From Thiothrix nivea DSM 5205 (GTDB lineage Bacteria; Pseudomonadota; Gammaproteobacteria; Thiotrichales; Thiotrichaceae): a stretch of DNA of 64,000 nucleotides. The position numbers were made by a program, and so were the translations under genes. Of this stretch, positions 7,890 through 16,842 are shown in pieces; position 1 is the stretch's first letter, and each line of letters starts with the position of its first letter. The DNA is taken from NCBI RefSeq assembly GCF_000260135.1, contig NZ_JH651384.1:3252001-3316000 (forward strand), in the 5' to 3' direction. The notes under the pieces are model-generated. The model was not told the DNA's origin, searched no databases, and saw nothing but the letters and a program-made list of their open reading frames with translations.

Positions 7890-8484
7890 GCCGGTTGAAT
7901 CACAAATCCGTGCTGGTCAGCGTATTCTGAAAGCCAATGATTACGAACAGCTGGTTGATTACGAACGCCTGCTGTCTGACCTGGAGCAACACCACCGGCG
8001 ACGTGAGGAAGTGGTTTCGGTCGCCCTGGGGAAGTCAATCAAGCGTGGGCTGGAACAGGGCCGGGAGCGCGCCAACCAGGAAGCGGCGGAGAAAATGGCT
8101 CTGTTTGGTGGGCGTGTTAGTGACACGCTCCATATGTTGGAAGGGGAGCTGGTTGAGCTGGTGATGGATGCCGTCCGCAAAGTCATTTATGGCATTGATG
8201 TGGAAGAGCGGGTGCGCCAGGCTGTTCGGGGTGGGCTGGAACTGGTGCGCGGCAGCCACAAGCTGGTGGTACGGGTACACCCCACCATGCAGGCAACGGT
8301 TTCCGAGCAACTGGACAACATACCCCACCGTTTCACCAGTCTGGAAGTGGTTGGTGATGATCAGGTGGCGGAAGACGGTTGCACCCTCGAATCCGACATC
8401 GGTATTGTCAACGCAGGGCTGGAACAACAAATCCAGGTTATTGAACAGTCTCTTCGGGCGAACTTTTTGCGCCCTGGAGCTTGA
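7867..8484 (+). CDS. sctL: T3SS ATPase stator/regulator SctL (YscL/FliH family)
   Basis: A 205-residue protein with an N-terminal coiled coil (about 30-90) and the FliH/YscL C-terminal domain, including VRQAVRGGLELVRGSHKLVVRVHP. It connects the ATPase SctN to SctQ. The frame is open nine codons further up, but the ATG at 7867 begins MARFFSI, the usual short lead-in. The 3' end overlaps the convergent sctO by 47 bp, so the two genes share their last codons on opposite strands. Confidence 0.85.
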   Translation: MARFFSIKPVESQIRAGQRILKANDYEQLVDYERLLSDLEQHHRRREEVVSVALGKSIKRGLEQGRERANQEAAEKMALFGGRVSDTLHMLEGELVELVMDAVRKVIYGIDVEERVRQAVRGGLELVRGSHKLVVRVHPTMQATVSEQLDNIPHRFTSLEVVGDDQVAEDGCTLESDIGIVNAGLEQQIQVIEQSLRANFLRPGA

Positions 8485-8860
8485 TGATCTCTTTCAATTT
8501 TTCCAGTTTCAGGTTGGCTTCGCTGGATTGTTGCTGGGCAAGTTGTACCTGGGTTTCAGCCGTTTCCAGCCCTTTGAAATGCTCCTTCAGTTCAGCTTGC
8601 AAGCGTTCTTCCTGCTGGCGTAAGTCTTCCAGGGTTTTCTGATAATTAAATAAAGCCTGCGGTGCAAACGGCTGGTTTTTCAGGTTGGCGAACAGCGCTT
8701 CTTGGTGTTGCAGGCGCCAGTGGGCAAAATCAGTCAGTTCCTGTTGCTTTTGCCGGGTCAGCAATTCGTGCTCTGCCAAGATACGGCGTTGTTCCTGTAA
8801 TTCGACAAAACGCTGTTCCATGCGGCGGGCGCGGATTTTTTTGAGTTGTTCAAGGCTCAT
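8438..8860 (-). CDS. sctO: T3SS stalk protein SctO (YscO/FliJ family)
   Basis: A 140-residue, almost wholly alpha-helical coiled-coil protein rich in Gln, Glu and Leu, directly after the sctN ATPase gene (5 bp gap), which is the standard place for sctO. SctO/FliJ forms the central stalk in the ATPase hexamer and helps load the SctV export gate. Sequence similarity in this family is low, so the call rests on size, coiled-coil nature and position. Confidence 0.72.
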   Translation of the reverse strand: MSLEQLKKIRARRMEQRFVELQEQRRILAEHELLTRQKQQELTDFAHWRLQHQEALFANLKNQPFAPQALFNYQKTLEDLRQQEERLQAELKEHFKGLETAETQVQLAQQQSSEANLKLEKLKEIIKLQGAKSSPEETVQ

Positions 8861-8865
8861 GGGGA

Positions 8866-10200
8866 TTATCCTGCCAATTGTATCAGCCAGTTGACGGTCG
8901 CATCAAAGCTGGAATGTTCGTCCGGGGGCTGTTTGAGGAAACGCTGGATTTCGTCCATTTTGCGGATGGCTTCGTCCGCCAGTGGGTCGGAGCCATGCTT
9001 GTATTCGCCCACCCGTAACAAAAATTCGATTTCCTTGTATTTGGCCAGCAGGTTGCGTAGGTGGGAAGCCGCCGCACGGTGTTGTGGGCTGACCAGTTGC
9101 GGCATGATACGGCTGAGGCTGGCGAGAATGTCGATTGCCGGGTAATGGTTGGCTGCTGCCAGATCGCGCGACAACATGATGTGGCCATCCAGCAGTGAAC
9201 GTACTTCGTCGGCGATCGGGTCGCTCATGTCATCGCCTTCCACCAACACTGTGTAGAAAGCCGTGATGGAACCCCGGTCGGAATTGCCTGCCCGTTCCAC
9301 TAGCTTGGGCAGTTCCGAAAAGACTGAGGGTGGGAAGCCGCGCCGTGCCGGGGCTTCACCGGCGGCCAGGCCGATTTCACGCTGGGCGCGGGCAAAACGG
9401 GTGAGGGAATCCATCAGCAGCAGCACGTTGTTGCCTTTGTCCCGGAAATATTCCGCGACAGAGGTGGCGACATAGGCGGCCTTGAGGCGCTCAATCGCTG
9501 GGCGGTCGGAGGTGGCTACCACCAAGATGGTTTTTTTCATGCCTGCCTCACCCAATGATTCCTCAATGAATTCGCGCACTTCACGCCCGCGTTCGCCAAT
9601 CAGTGCCACCACATAAACATCGACTTCGGCGTGCGTGACCAACATGCTGAGCAGGGAACTTTTGCCGACGCCCGCCCCGGCGAATACGCCGATGCGCTGG
9701 CCGATGCCGCAGGTAATAAGAGCGTCCAGTGAGCGGATGCCGAGTGATAACGGGGTGCAGACCCTGTTACGTGCCAGTGGGTCGGGGGGTGTGGCGTAAA
9801 TAGGGTAATGCTGTTCAGGTTCCGGTATTGCCTGCCCCCGGTTGTCCAGTACCCTGCCGATGCCGTCCAGCACGCAGCCGCGCAAGCCTTCGCCGACCCC
9901 GACTTCCAGAACTTTGCCGGTGGTGATGACCTGGGTATGGCCGGATACTCCCTGCATTTCGCCAATGGGTGCCAACAGGGCGATATTTTGCTCGAAACCA
10001 ATCACTTCGGCGGGTATTTCGCGGCTGTCGCCACTGTTGCGCAAGATGCAGAGTTCGCCCAGTTTTACCCGTGGGACAATAGCGCGCACCACGGTTCCCG
10101 TCACTTGCACAATGCGCCCGTGCAAGGTTAGCGGCTGGCAAGTTTCCAGGGCTGTACGCATTTTGTCGGTGACGTGGCTTAACGGGGTGCGGGGTCTCAT
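8866..10200 (-). CDS. sctN: T3SS ATPase SctN (YscN/FliI family)
   Basis: A 444-residue cytoplasmic hexameric ATPase that unfolds substrates and releases chaperones. Walker A is GAGVGKS (175-181), Walker B is [11 protein letters not shown], and the diagnostic [14 protein letters not shown] loop is present. Length and motifs are complete, so it should be active. Its start overlaps the sctV stop by 4 bp. Confidence 0.96.
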   Translation of the reverse strand: MRPRTPLSHVTDKMRTALETCQPLTLHGRIVQVTGTVVRAIVPRVKLGELCILRNSGDSREIPAEVIGFEQNIALLAPIGEMQGVSGHTQVITTGKVLEVGVGEGLRGCVLDGIGRVLDNRGQAIPEPEQHYPIYATPPDPLARNRVCTPLSLGIRSLDALITCGIGQRIGVFAGAGVGKSSLLSMLVTHAEVDVYVVALIGERGREVREFIEESLGEAGMKKTILVVATSDRPAIERLKAAYVATSVAEYFRDKGNNVLLLMDSLTRFARAQREIGLAAGEAPARRGFPPSVFSELPKLVERAGNSDRGSITAFYTVLVEGDDMSDPIADEVRSLLDGHIMLSRDLAAANHYPAIDILASLSRIMPQLVSPQHRAAASHLRNLLAKYKEIEFLLRVGEYKHGSDPLADEAIRKMDEIQRFLKQPPDEHSSFDATVNWLIQLAG

Positions 10201-12248
10201 GTCAGGCGCACCTCGCCAACCGGGTTGAGGGATACGCTGGAGGTGAGTTCCTGTACCGAGATGACCGGTAGTTCGGGGAAGGTGGCTTCAATATGCCGCC
10301 GCAAGTGCCGCCGCAAGTCCAGGTTGGTGAGGATGACTGGGCGGACTTTGTCCTTGGCGTGTTCATTTTCCAGCTCACGCAAGGTGTTGCTGAAACGCTC
10401 AGTGGCTGCGGGTTCGAGGGCGAAAAACACGCCATTGGGTGTCTGGCGCAGGGTATTCTGTAACAGTTTCTCGGTTTCGGGGGCAAACATGTATACCGGC
10501 AATACCCCGGTTCCATTGGTAAAGGTATAGGATAGTTGCCGCTTCAGGCTGATGCGTACCCTCTCTGCTAACATGCTGGTGTCTTTTTCGGCTTCCCCGA
10601 ATTCCACCAGAGTTCCCAATATTTGCCGTAGGTCGCGGATGGAGATGCCTTCATTTAATAAGCGGCGGAAAACATCTACGGCCTTGGGGGTGGTGACGGC
10701 ACGTTGCACTTCCCGCACCAGTTCCAGATAACCGGCTTGTTCCAGCTTACTGTATAGCGTGTGGATTTCTTGGATGCCGATAAATTCGGAAGCGTGTTTA
10801 CGTAGCGCGTAAGCCAGGTGCAGGCCAATCAGGTTGATGTTGTCAGGCGTTCCGCGTGGGTTGGCTACCAGTTCAGCACGGGTTGTGTCGTTTGCTGGTT
10901 GAGGGGGCGGAGTGGCGGGCGTGTCGGGTGGTGCTGCCGGTTTAAGTTTACCTTGCGCAACCGGTACGCCACGAATGGCGATCTGGTAAACATCATCATC
11001 CAGCAGGGAGGATAGGCGCAAACTGACGCCGGGTAACGGCACGCCCATGTCCTGGTAAAAATCACGGCGGATGCGCATGAAATCCTGGTTCAGTGCGTCC
11101 AGGGAGAACAATGACTTGGCTGGCGCGGGCAACTCAACCAGCACCGGCGACAGCGGAGCCATGTCTTCCAGTGCCAGTTTGGCGTCGGTGGCGGGTAGCT
11201 GGGCAGGGCTCTTGCCTGCATCCTGCTGGCCGATCACGGTGGTGACCTCTGTGTCGGCAAATTCCATGCGGGTTTGCACCTTGCGCAGGGTCATGCCTGT
11301 GAGACCGAGCAGGATACCGATGAACAAGAATACGGTGGTCGGAAAACCGGGAACCAGCCCCATGGCGCTGACTATGCCTGCCGCTGCCAGCAATGCGCTG
11401 GGCTGGCTCAGCATCTGCCCGCCAATGTCGGAGCCGAGGTTGTTATCATCTTCGGTGCGCACGCGGGTGACAATAATACCCGCCGTAATGGAAATGAACA
11501 GTGCCGGAATCTGCGATACCAGCCCGTCACCAATGGTCAGGATAGAGTAAACCTGCAAGGCGTCCCCCATTGCCATGCCACGTTGCATCGAGCCAATCGC
11601 TAGGCCGCCGAGTATATTGACCAGGATGATGATCAAACCGGCAATGGCATCCCCTTTGACGAATTTCATTGCGCCATCCAGCGCGCCATACAACTGGCTT
11701 TCCTTTTCCAGGTTTTCGCGCCGGTGACGGGCTTCGGCCAGGGTGACGACGCCGGCGCGCAGGTCGCTGTCAATACTCATCTGTTTGCCGGGCATGGCGT
11801 CGAGGGAGAAACGGGCGCTGACTTCCGCGATCCGTTCCGAACCTTTGGTGATGACGATGAATTGCACAATGGTGATGATCAGGAACACCACCAGGCCGAC
11901 AATCAGGTTGCCGCCAACCACGAATTCGCCGAAGGTCTGGATGATGTGGCCTGCGTCGGCTTCCAGCAGGATCAGGCGGGTGGTGGCAATGCCCAATGAC
12001 AGCCGGAACAGCGTGGTCAGCAACAGGATGGATGGGAACGATGAAATGGCCAACGGGTGCGGGATGTAAATCCCCAGCATCAGCAGCAGGATGGCGATGC
12101 TCATGTTCAGGCCAATCAGTATGTCGATTACCAGGGTTGGCATTGGCAGGATCATCATGGCAATAATGGCCACCAGCAACAATGCCAGCGCCACATCGCT
12201 ACGGCGCGTTAGCGCACTCAGAAAATCTTGTGATTGGGCGGATTGCAT
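10197..12248 (-). CDS. sctV: T3SS export gate SctV (YscV/FlhA family)
   Basis: A 683-residue protein with about eight N-terminal membrane helices (1-320) and a large cytoplasmic domain. The FHIPEP-family signature is kept around [16 protein letters not shown] and the acidic/basic loop of the proton channel. The cytoplasmic part has the usual nonameric-ring region ([20 protein letters not shown]). An NfeD-like gene separates it from sctU, which is not the usual order. Confidence 0.95.
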   Translation of the reverse strand: MQSAQSQDFLSALTRRSDVALALLLVAIIAMMILPMPTLVIDILIGLNMSIAILLLMLGIYIPHPLAISSFPSILLLTTLFRLSLGIATTRLILLEADAGHIIQTFGEFVVGGNLIVGLVVFLIITIVQFIVITKGSERIAEVSARFSLDAMPGKQMSIDSDLRAGVVTLAEARHRRENLEKESQLYGALDGAMKFVKGDAIAGLIIILVNILGGLAIGSMQRGMAMGDALQVYSILTIGDGLVSQIPALFISITAGIIVTRVRTEDDNNLGSDIGGQMLSQPSALLAAAGIVSAMGLVPGFPTTVFLFIGILLGLTGMTLRKVQTRMEFADTEVTTVIGQQDAGKSPAQLPATDAKLALEDMAPLSPVLVELPAPAKSLFSLDALNQDFMRIRRDFYQDMGVPLPGVSLRLSSLLDDDVYQIAIRGVPVAQGKLKPAAPPDTPATPPPQPANDTTRAELVANPRGTPDNINLIGLHLAYALRKHASEFIGIQEIHTLYSKLEQAGYLELVREVQRAVTTPKAVDVFRRLLNEGISIRDLRQILGTLVEFGEAEKDTSMLAERVRISLKRQLSYTFTNGTGVLPVYMFAPETEKLLQNTLRQTPNGVFFALEPAATERFSNTLRELENEHAKDKVRPVILTNLDLRRHLRRHIEATFPELPVISVQELTSSVSLNPVGEVRLT

Positions 12249-12275
12249 GGAATGGCTGCTCCCGTGTCCTGTATG

Positions 12276-12803
12276 TTATTGCGGCTGGCTGACAGGCGTG
12301 ATGAACAGGGTGCGATCCTTGATGGCGATTACCCGGACGCGGGTTCCCGCTGCGCAGTCAGTACCTGACAGTTGCCACTCCTGGTTATCTAAGCGGATGT
12401 TGCCGGAACCCTCCACCAATGCCTGTTCCAGCGTAATGACCTGGCCGATGAACTGTTTGCCAGGGTATTCGGTGAAAACCTTTTTCAGTTCCGCCCACAA
12501 ATCAGCCAGCAGGGGAGCACCCAACACACCGAGTACGACCAGAAATAACTGCCAGCGCCACAAGCTGTCCGGGTTAAGCAGCATCAGTACGCCTGCCAGA
12601 CCTGCGCCAATGCCCAGCCATTTCTCCCACCCGTCCATAAACCGGCGTTGGTACTGTTTGAGCAGGCCGTTCCTGTTTTTAAGGTTCTGGGTGGTACGAA
12701 AAACCGTGTAGTGCGTTTGCGCCCGCAGGTTGGTTTGCCTGAGTCCGCTCCACCAATTTCGCACCCGTTGGGTAAATGTTTTGTTATGATTTTCTGGTTC
12801 CAT
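12276..12803 (-). CDS. NfeD-like membrane protein inside the T3SS operon
   Basis: A 175-residue protein. A basic N-terminal region (1-60) is followed by two membrane segments (about 62-80 and 84-104) and an OB-fold-like C-terminus (118-170) with the NfeD C-domain pattern: GQVITLEQALVEGSGNI, then GTRVRVIAIKDRTLFITP. NfeD proteins usually partner with stomatin/SPFH proteins or a membrane protease in membrane microdomain upkeep. None is encoded here; instead the gene lies between sctU and sctV in the same orientation. Its role in secretion is unknown. Confidence 0.7.
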   Translation of the reverse strand: MEPENHNKTFTQRVRNWWSGLRQTNLRAQTHYTVFRTTQNLKNRNGLLKQYQRRFMDGWEKWLGIGAGLAGVLMLLNPDSLWRWQLFLVVLGVLGAPLLADLWAELKKVFTEYPGKQFIGQVITLEQALVEGSGNIRLDNQEWQLSGTDCAAGTRVRVIAIKDRTLFITPVSQPQ

Positions 12804-12884
12804 AATGAGTCCATTATAAACAGGAGCGCCCGTTTACAGTGTTTAGCTTATCGTAAAATCGGCTGCGCCTGTCCTGCTGAAAAG

Positions 12885-13937
12885 CTACTTGTTTGCGTTG
12901 GTCTGCCGTAGTAATTGCGCCACTCTACTGATAGTGGGGTCGGGTATGTACTGGTCAATCTTGCCCTTGTCTACCAATTCCTGTGCCAGGGCGGGGTCGC
13001 TGACCAATGGCACGTTTTCGGCGGTGCCGATTTCAGCCATTTTCCGTGCCATATTACCTTTGCCGATGGCGACAATAATCGGCAGCGGGGTCACGCCCCG
13101 TTCGTATTGCAATGCAACCGCCATGCTCATGTCGAGGATGATCAGCCGGGCGGTGCGGATACGTTTCTGGATGTCCTGCTCTGCCAGTTCGCGGCGGATG
13201 CCTTGGCGTGCGCCGCGTACATGAGGGTCGCCGTAAATGTCTTTCATCTCGCGTTTGACCTCTTCCTTGGTCATACGCTGGTCTTTGATGAATTGCTGGC
13301 GCTGGAACAGGAAATCGAGTACTGCCATGAACAGCAGCAGCGGCAGGACGTAGAGGATGAGCTGGCGCAGCAAGTATTGGATAACGCTTTGCTGGCAGGG
13401 CACATTGCATTGTTCGACAGCATGTACCAGTTCGCTGATAGCGGTGCGTAACACAACTAGCAGGACTGCCGCTACGATGATGGTCTTGAGCAGGGAAAGC
13501 AGGGTGGTGACGAACTGTTTGGCTGAAAAAGTCCGCTTAAAACCGCTGGACAGGCTGATTTTATCCGGGCGTGGGATCACCGGGTCAATGGAAAACAGGA
13601 ATCCGTGCTGGACGATGTGGGCAAGCACGCCAGCCACGGCGGTCATCATGGCAAAGGGTAGGGCGATGGTGAGCAGGGCTTTTTCTATCAGTGCCTTGAT
13701 GCCGATGCCGAGCGCCTGCGTGAAATCCAGGGAAAACAGGCGCGGCACGAGGTAAAACATTTCCTTGAACTGATCCAGTATCCACTCCCAGGCCAGAAAG
13801 AAATACACCACGGCAAACAGCATGATCAGGGCGGAGGGCACGTCCTTGCTCTGCGCTACTTGGCCTTTTTCGCGGGCTTTTTCAAGTTTGCGCGAGGTCG
13901 GCTGTTCGGTTTTTTCCTGGGAGCTGTCGCCGCTCAT
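12885..13937 (-). CDS. sctU: T3SS switch protein SctU (YscU/FlhB family) lacking the NPTH motif
   Basis: A 350-residue protein with four N-terminal membrane helices and the SctU linker (GDPHVRGARQGIRRE). The cytoplasmic domain has the family RGVTPLPIIVA and ends DQYIPDPTISRVAQLLR. At the self-cleavage site the four residues normally Asn-Pro-Thr-His are Leu268-Asp-Met-Ser271. I re-read the codons (CTC GAC ATG AGC) and the frame is sound on both sides. Autocleavage by Asn cyclisation is therefore not possible here. In characterised systems cleavage is needed for switching from needle to late substrates. Confidence 0.93.
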   Translation of the reverse strand: MSGDSSQEKTEQPTSRKLEKAREKGQVAQSKDVPSALIMLFAVVYFFLAWEWILDQFKEMFYLVPRLFSLDFTQALGIGIKALIEKALLTIALPFAMMTAVAGVLAHIVQHGFLFSIDPVIPRPDKISLSSGFKRTFSAKQFVTTLLSLLKTIIVAAVLLVVLRTAISELVHAVEQCNVPCQQSVIQYLLRQLILYVLPLLLFMAVLDFLFQRQQFIKDQRMTKEEVKREMKDIYGDPHVRGARQGIRRELAEQDIQKRIRTARLIILDMSMAVALQYERGVTPLPIIVAIGKGNMARKMAEIGTAENVPLVSDPALAQELVDKGKIDQYIPDPTISRVAQLLRQTNANK

Positions 13938-14716
13938 CGTAGCAGGTTATCCAATATTTTCAGGTTATTGCCCATGCTGAAAAAGCCATCTTTCAGGTAT
14001 GTGGCGATGAAGCCGATATACAAGGCCAGCACAAAAAATGTCACGCCACTCTTGATCGGCATGGCGATCAGGAAGGCATTCAGTTGTGGCAGGAAGCGCC
14101 CGACCAGCCCCGTGCCAATATCAATCAGGAACATGATGCCCAGCAGCGGCCCCGCCAGCAGTAGGCTGGTGTACATGAGCAAATCCAGTTGCTGGAGGAA
14201 AAATGCAGCGACTTTCGGGGTGAATGAAGGGAAAAACTGGTCGATGGGCCAGGTTTGGTAACTGAGGAACAGGGTTTCCAGCAGTACCAGAAAACCGCCC
14301 GACACCAGCAGCAGGGTGGTCAGGAGCATATTGAACAGGTTACCCAGTGGCGACACCATGTTAGCGGTCATCTGGGAGAAAAACAGCCCGCTCATGACTC
14401 CGCGCTGCATGTCGATCAGAAAGCCGGCAGCCTTGACGGCCCAGAATGGCACGCTCAGGGTAAAGCCCAGCAGCATTCCCAATAAACCTTCCTTGACCAT
14501 AATGCCAAGCATACTGAGGACATCGGGCTGGATATTGAGGAATTGTTCATGGGTCAAGGGTAGCACAAACATGGATAGGATCAGGATGATGCCATTGCGC
14601 AGGGTGCTGGGGAGAAGTGGTTCGGTGAGAACAGGCAGCAGGGCAAAGGTGACCAGAACCCGTGGGGCGGTGAAAGCCCAGGCAATCAGCCAGCTCTGGA
14701 TGACGGCAAGATCCAT
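13934..14716 (-). CDS. sctT: T3SS export apparatus SctT (YscT/FliR family)
   Basis: A 260-residue inner-membrane protein with the FliR/SctT helix pattern and conserved segments such as GVMSGLFFSQMTANMVSPLG. It caps the helical SctR5S4T1 export gate. It overlaps the sctU start by 4 bp and touches sctS by 1 bp, giving the canonical R-S-T-U order. Confidence 0.93.
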   Translation of the reverse strand: MDLAVIQSWLIAWAFTAPRVLVTFALLPVLTEPLLPSTLRNGIILILSMFVLPLTHEQFLNIQPDVLSMLGIMVKEGLLGMLLGFTLSVPFWAVKAAGFLIDMQRGVMSGLFFSQMTANMVSPLGNLFNMLLTTLLLVSGGFLVLLETLFLSYQTWPIDQFFPSFTPKVAAFFLQQLDLLMYTSLLLAGPLLGIMFLIDIGTGLVGRFLPQLNAFLIAMPIKSGVTFFVLALYIGFIATYLKDGFFSMGNNLKILDNLLR

Positions 14717-14988
14717 CAGTGATGTTTCACCAAGGGAATCTGGTCAAACGCATTCTGGGTAAAAGTGATCAGCTCTGGCCCCAGCCAGCGTACCGTGGCG
14801 GCAATGGCGAACATAATGGCGATCAGTTTAAAACCATGCGGCAAGGTTTGTTCCTGGATGGAAGTCAACGCCTGTAACAGGCCAATGATAAGCCCGACCA
14901 CGGTTGCTGCCAGAATGGCGGGCAGAGACAGGTACAGGATCAGTTGCATGGCTAGGGAAGTGTTGTGGATAATGTCGGTTGTATTCAT
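14716..14988 (-). CDS. sctS: T3SS export apparatus SctS (YscS/FliQ family)
   Basis: A 90-residue protein of two membrane hairpin helices with the FliQ-type motif GLIIGLLQALTSIQEQTL. Four copies wind around SctR in the export gate. Length is normal. It lies 4 bp after sctR. Confidence 0.94.
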   Translation of the reverse strand: MNTTDIIHNTSLAMQLILYLSLPAILAATVVGLIIGLLQALTSIQEQTLPHGFKLIAIMFAIAATVRWLGPELITFTQNAFDQIPLVKHH

Positions 14989-14992
14989 GGTG

Positions 14993-15646
14993 TCAGTAAC
15001 TCAGGATCAAACCGTGGATGAGGCGCGACCAGCCATCGACCAGCACAAACAGCAGCAATTTGAAGGGCAGCGAAATCACCATCGGTGACAGCATGATCAT
15101 GCCCATCGAAATCAGCAGATTGGAAATGATTAGGTCGATTACCACAAAAGGCAGGTAGAGCAGGAAGCCGATCTGGAATGCCGTGGTCAGTTCACTCACC
15201 ATGAAAGCGGGTGTCAATACCAGCAAATGGTCAGTGGTGATGTCTTGGGAATATTTTTCCGGCCAGATTTTCTGCGTGGTCTGGACGAAAAACTGCTGTT
15301 CGGTGTTGCTGGAGTGTTTGGAGAGAAATTGCCGCAGTGGTTCTGTGCTGTTTGCCAGTGCATCCGGCAGCAAGGGGTTGCGGATGTCTTCAACGGCGAT
15401 GCCATGGCTATTGAATATTTCATAGGTTTCCATTGCCACCGGTGCCATGATGTAAATGGACAGGATGATGGCGATGCCGCTGACGGCGATATTGGGTGGC
15501 TCCTGTTGCAGACCCAGCGCGCTGCGGACAATATGCATGACCACCACCAGTTTGATGAAGGAGCTGATCATGATGGCCAGAAACGGCGCTAGCCCCAGCA
15601 GGGTGAGCGCCGCCACCAGGATGACGGGATTGGGGAAGCTTTCCAT
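14993..15646 (-). CDS. sctR: T3SS export apparatus SctR (YscR/FliP family)
   Basis: A 217-residue inner-membrane protein with the FliP/SctR signatures SSFIKLVVVMHIVRSALGLQ near the N-terminus and the second-half motif LPFVVIDLIISNLLISMGM. Five copies form the core of the export gate. Length is normal. It overlaps sctQ by one base. Confidence 0.95.
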   Translation of the reverse strand: MESFPNPVILVAALTLLGLAPFLAIMISSFIKLVVVMHIVRSALGLQQEPPNIAVSGIAIILSIYIMAPVAMETYEIFNSHGIAVEDIRNPLLPDALANSTEPLRQFLSKHSSNTEQQFFVQTTQKIWPEKYSQDITTDHLLVLTPAFMVSELTTAFQIGFLLYLPFVVIDLIISNLLISMGMIMLSPMVISLPFKLLLFVLVDGWSRLIHGLILSY

Positions 15647-16707
15647 TACTGGTTAGCCCGGGCTTTCTTGTTGAACAGGTTGAGGATACGCACCCCGACC
15701 CGTCCGTTGATTTCAACCAGTTCCCCGGTGCCGATCAGGCGGTGCTGGGAGCGTATCTGCACCACTTCCGGCAGGCTACGCCCCAGTTCCAGTATATAGC
15801 CGGGGCGTAACTGCCGCACTTCACTGAATGACAGGGTTTTTTCCCCCAGGTCAAAAGACAGCTGTACCGGTATCTGGCTGATGTGTTCAAGATTTTGTTT
15901 TTGTTCGTTATCACTCATGGGCATCCACTCGCTGTTGACAGTCAGGGTTGAACGCTGCGCCTGGTTGAGCGCGGCTTCGCAGTAATAGCCCGAATCCAGG
16001 CGTAACCTGAGTAAACCTTCCTCCTCGAAACGGGTATCTTCCAGCAGGATCAGGTCGGAAGGCTCCAATTGGTTGATTTCCTGCATGGAAAAAATGACGC
16101 GGCTGATTTCAATCCATAATGGGGTCTGGTGCTCTTCCCACTCCGGGTTGGGTGTTGTTGGCCAATGGCTGAGGCGTTCCTGGACATGGGGGTAGAGTTG
16201 CGGGTCAAGCATTAACAAGCCAAAACCTTCAAACCGGGGGGTATTGCTGTCCGGGGCGACGGTTTGCATGGTGAAACCCAGCGGCATGGTGTATTGCGGG
16301 CTGGCCGGTTCAGCGGAAGTGGACTGGATGCTGATTTTCATGCCCAGCCCGCGTTCTGCCTGGCGCAGCAGAGCGCTGAGAGCATTTTCAATAATGCTGA
16401 TGGCCAGGTTTTCGGGCAGCTCCCGCAACAAGCCGCCAGGTACAAAACGGCTGATTTGATCCTGCATGGGCCAGTCGGAAAGCCATAAACTCGCCGTAGT
16501 GCTGCCGATTTCCAGTGTCAAGTTGACAGGGCAGGCATGTTGGGTATCAATATCGCCCGCATGGAGTTGAAACTGAAACAGTAAACCATCGTCCAGCGGA
16601 AAACTGAAACCGGATGTTTTGTTCAACAGGATATTGTTCAGGCGCACCGAGTGTGATGCCTGAGCAGGGAGCCTGATTGGAGTGAAGCGAATCTGCGGGT
16701 TTCCCAT
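15646..16707 (-). CDS. sctQ: T3SS cytoplasmic ring protein SctQ (SPOA domain)
   Basis: A 353-residue protein whose C-terminal about 75 residues form a FliN/SPOA domain (IPVQLSFDLGEKTLSFSEV, then GRVGVRILNLF). The N-terminal part is diverged, as is usual for SctQ. It forms the pods of the sorting platform with SctK and SctL. In many species an internal start makes a short SctQ-C; I did not find a clearly better ribosome site for one here. A hairpin lies in the 135 bp that separate it from the upstream Tgl-like gene. Confidence 0.86.
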   Translation of the reverse strand: MGNPQIRFTPIRLPAQASHSVRLNNILLNKTSGFSFPLDDGLLFQFQLHAGDIDTQHACPVNLTLEIGSTTASLWLSDWPMQDQISRFVPGGLLRELPENLAISIIENALSALLRQAERGLGMKISIQSTSAEPASPQYTMPLGFTMQTVAPDSNTPRFEGFGLLMLDPQLYPHVQERLSHWPTTPNPEWEEHQTPLWIEISRVIFSMQEINQLEPSDLILLEDTRFEEEGLLRLRLDSGYYCEAALNQAQRSTLTVNSEWMPMSDNEQKQNLEHISQIPVQLSFDLGEKTLSFSEVRQLRPGYILELGRSLPEVVQIRSQHRLIGTGELVEINGRVGVRILNLFNKKARANQ

Positions 16708-16773
16708 TATGATTGTTATCCTGGATGCCGCCTGATCAGCGGCAAGACAGTGGTTTATGGTCGAGAATTTACG

Positions 16774-16796
16774 GTCTCAGTTTATAAGTCTGAGAC
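16774..16796 (-). terminator. Hairpin between the Tgl-like gene and sctQ
   Basis: GTCTCAG and CTGAGAC form perfect 7-base arms around a 9-base AT-rich loop. No U-tract follows on the minus strand. It may partly reduce read-through from the Tgl-like gene into sctQ or protect the upstream mRNA end. Confidence 0.4.
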
Positions 16797-16842
16797 GGCT
16801 TTTGGCAGAGTGCAATCTTGTCCAGCCATGCGGTGGCAATAT

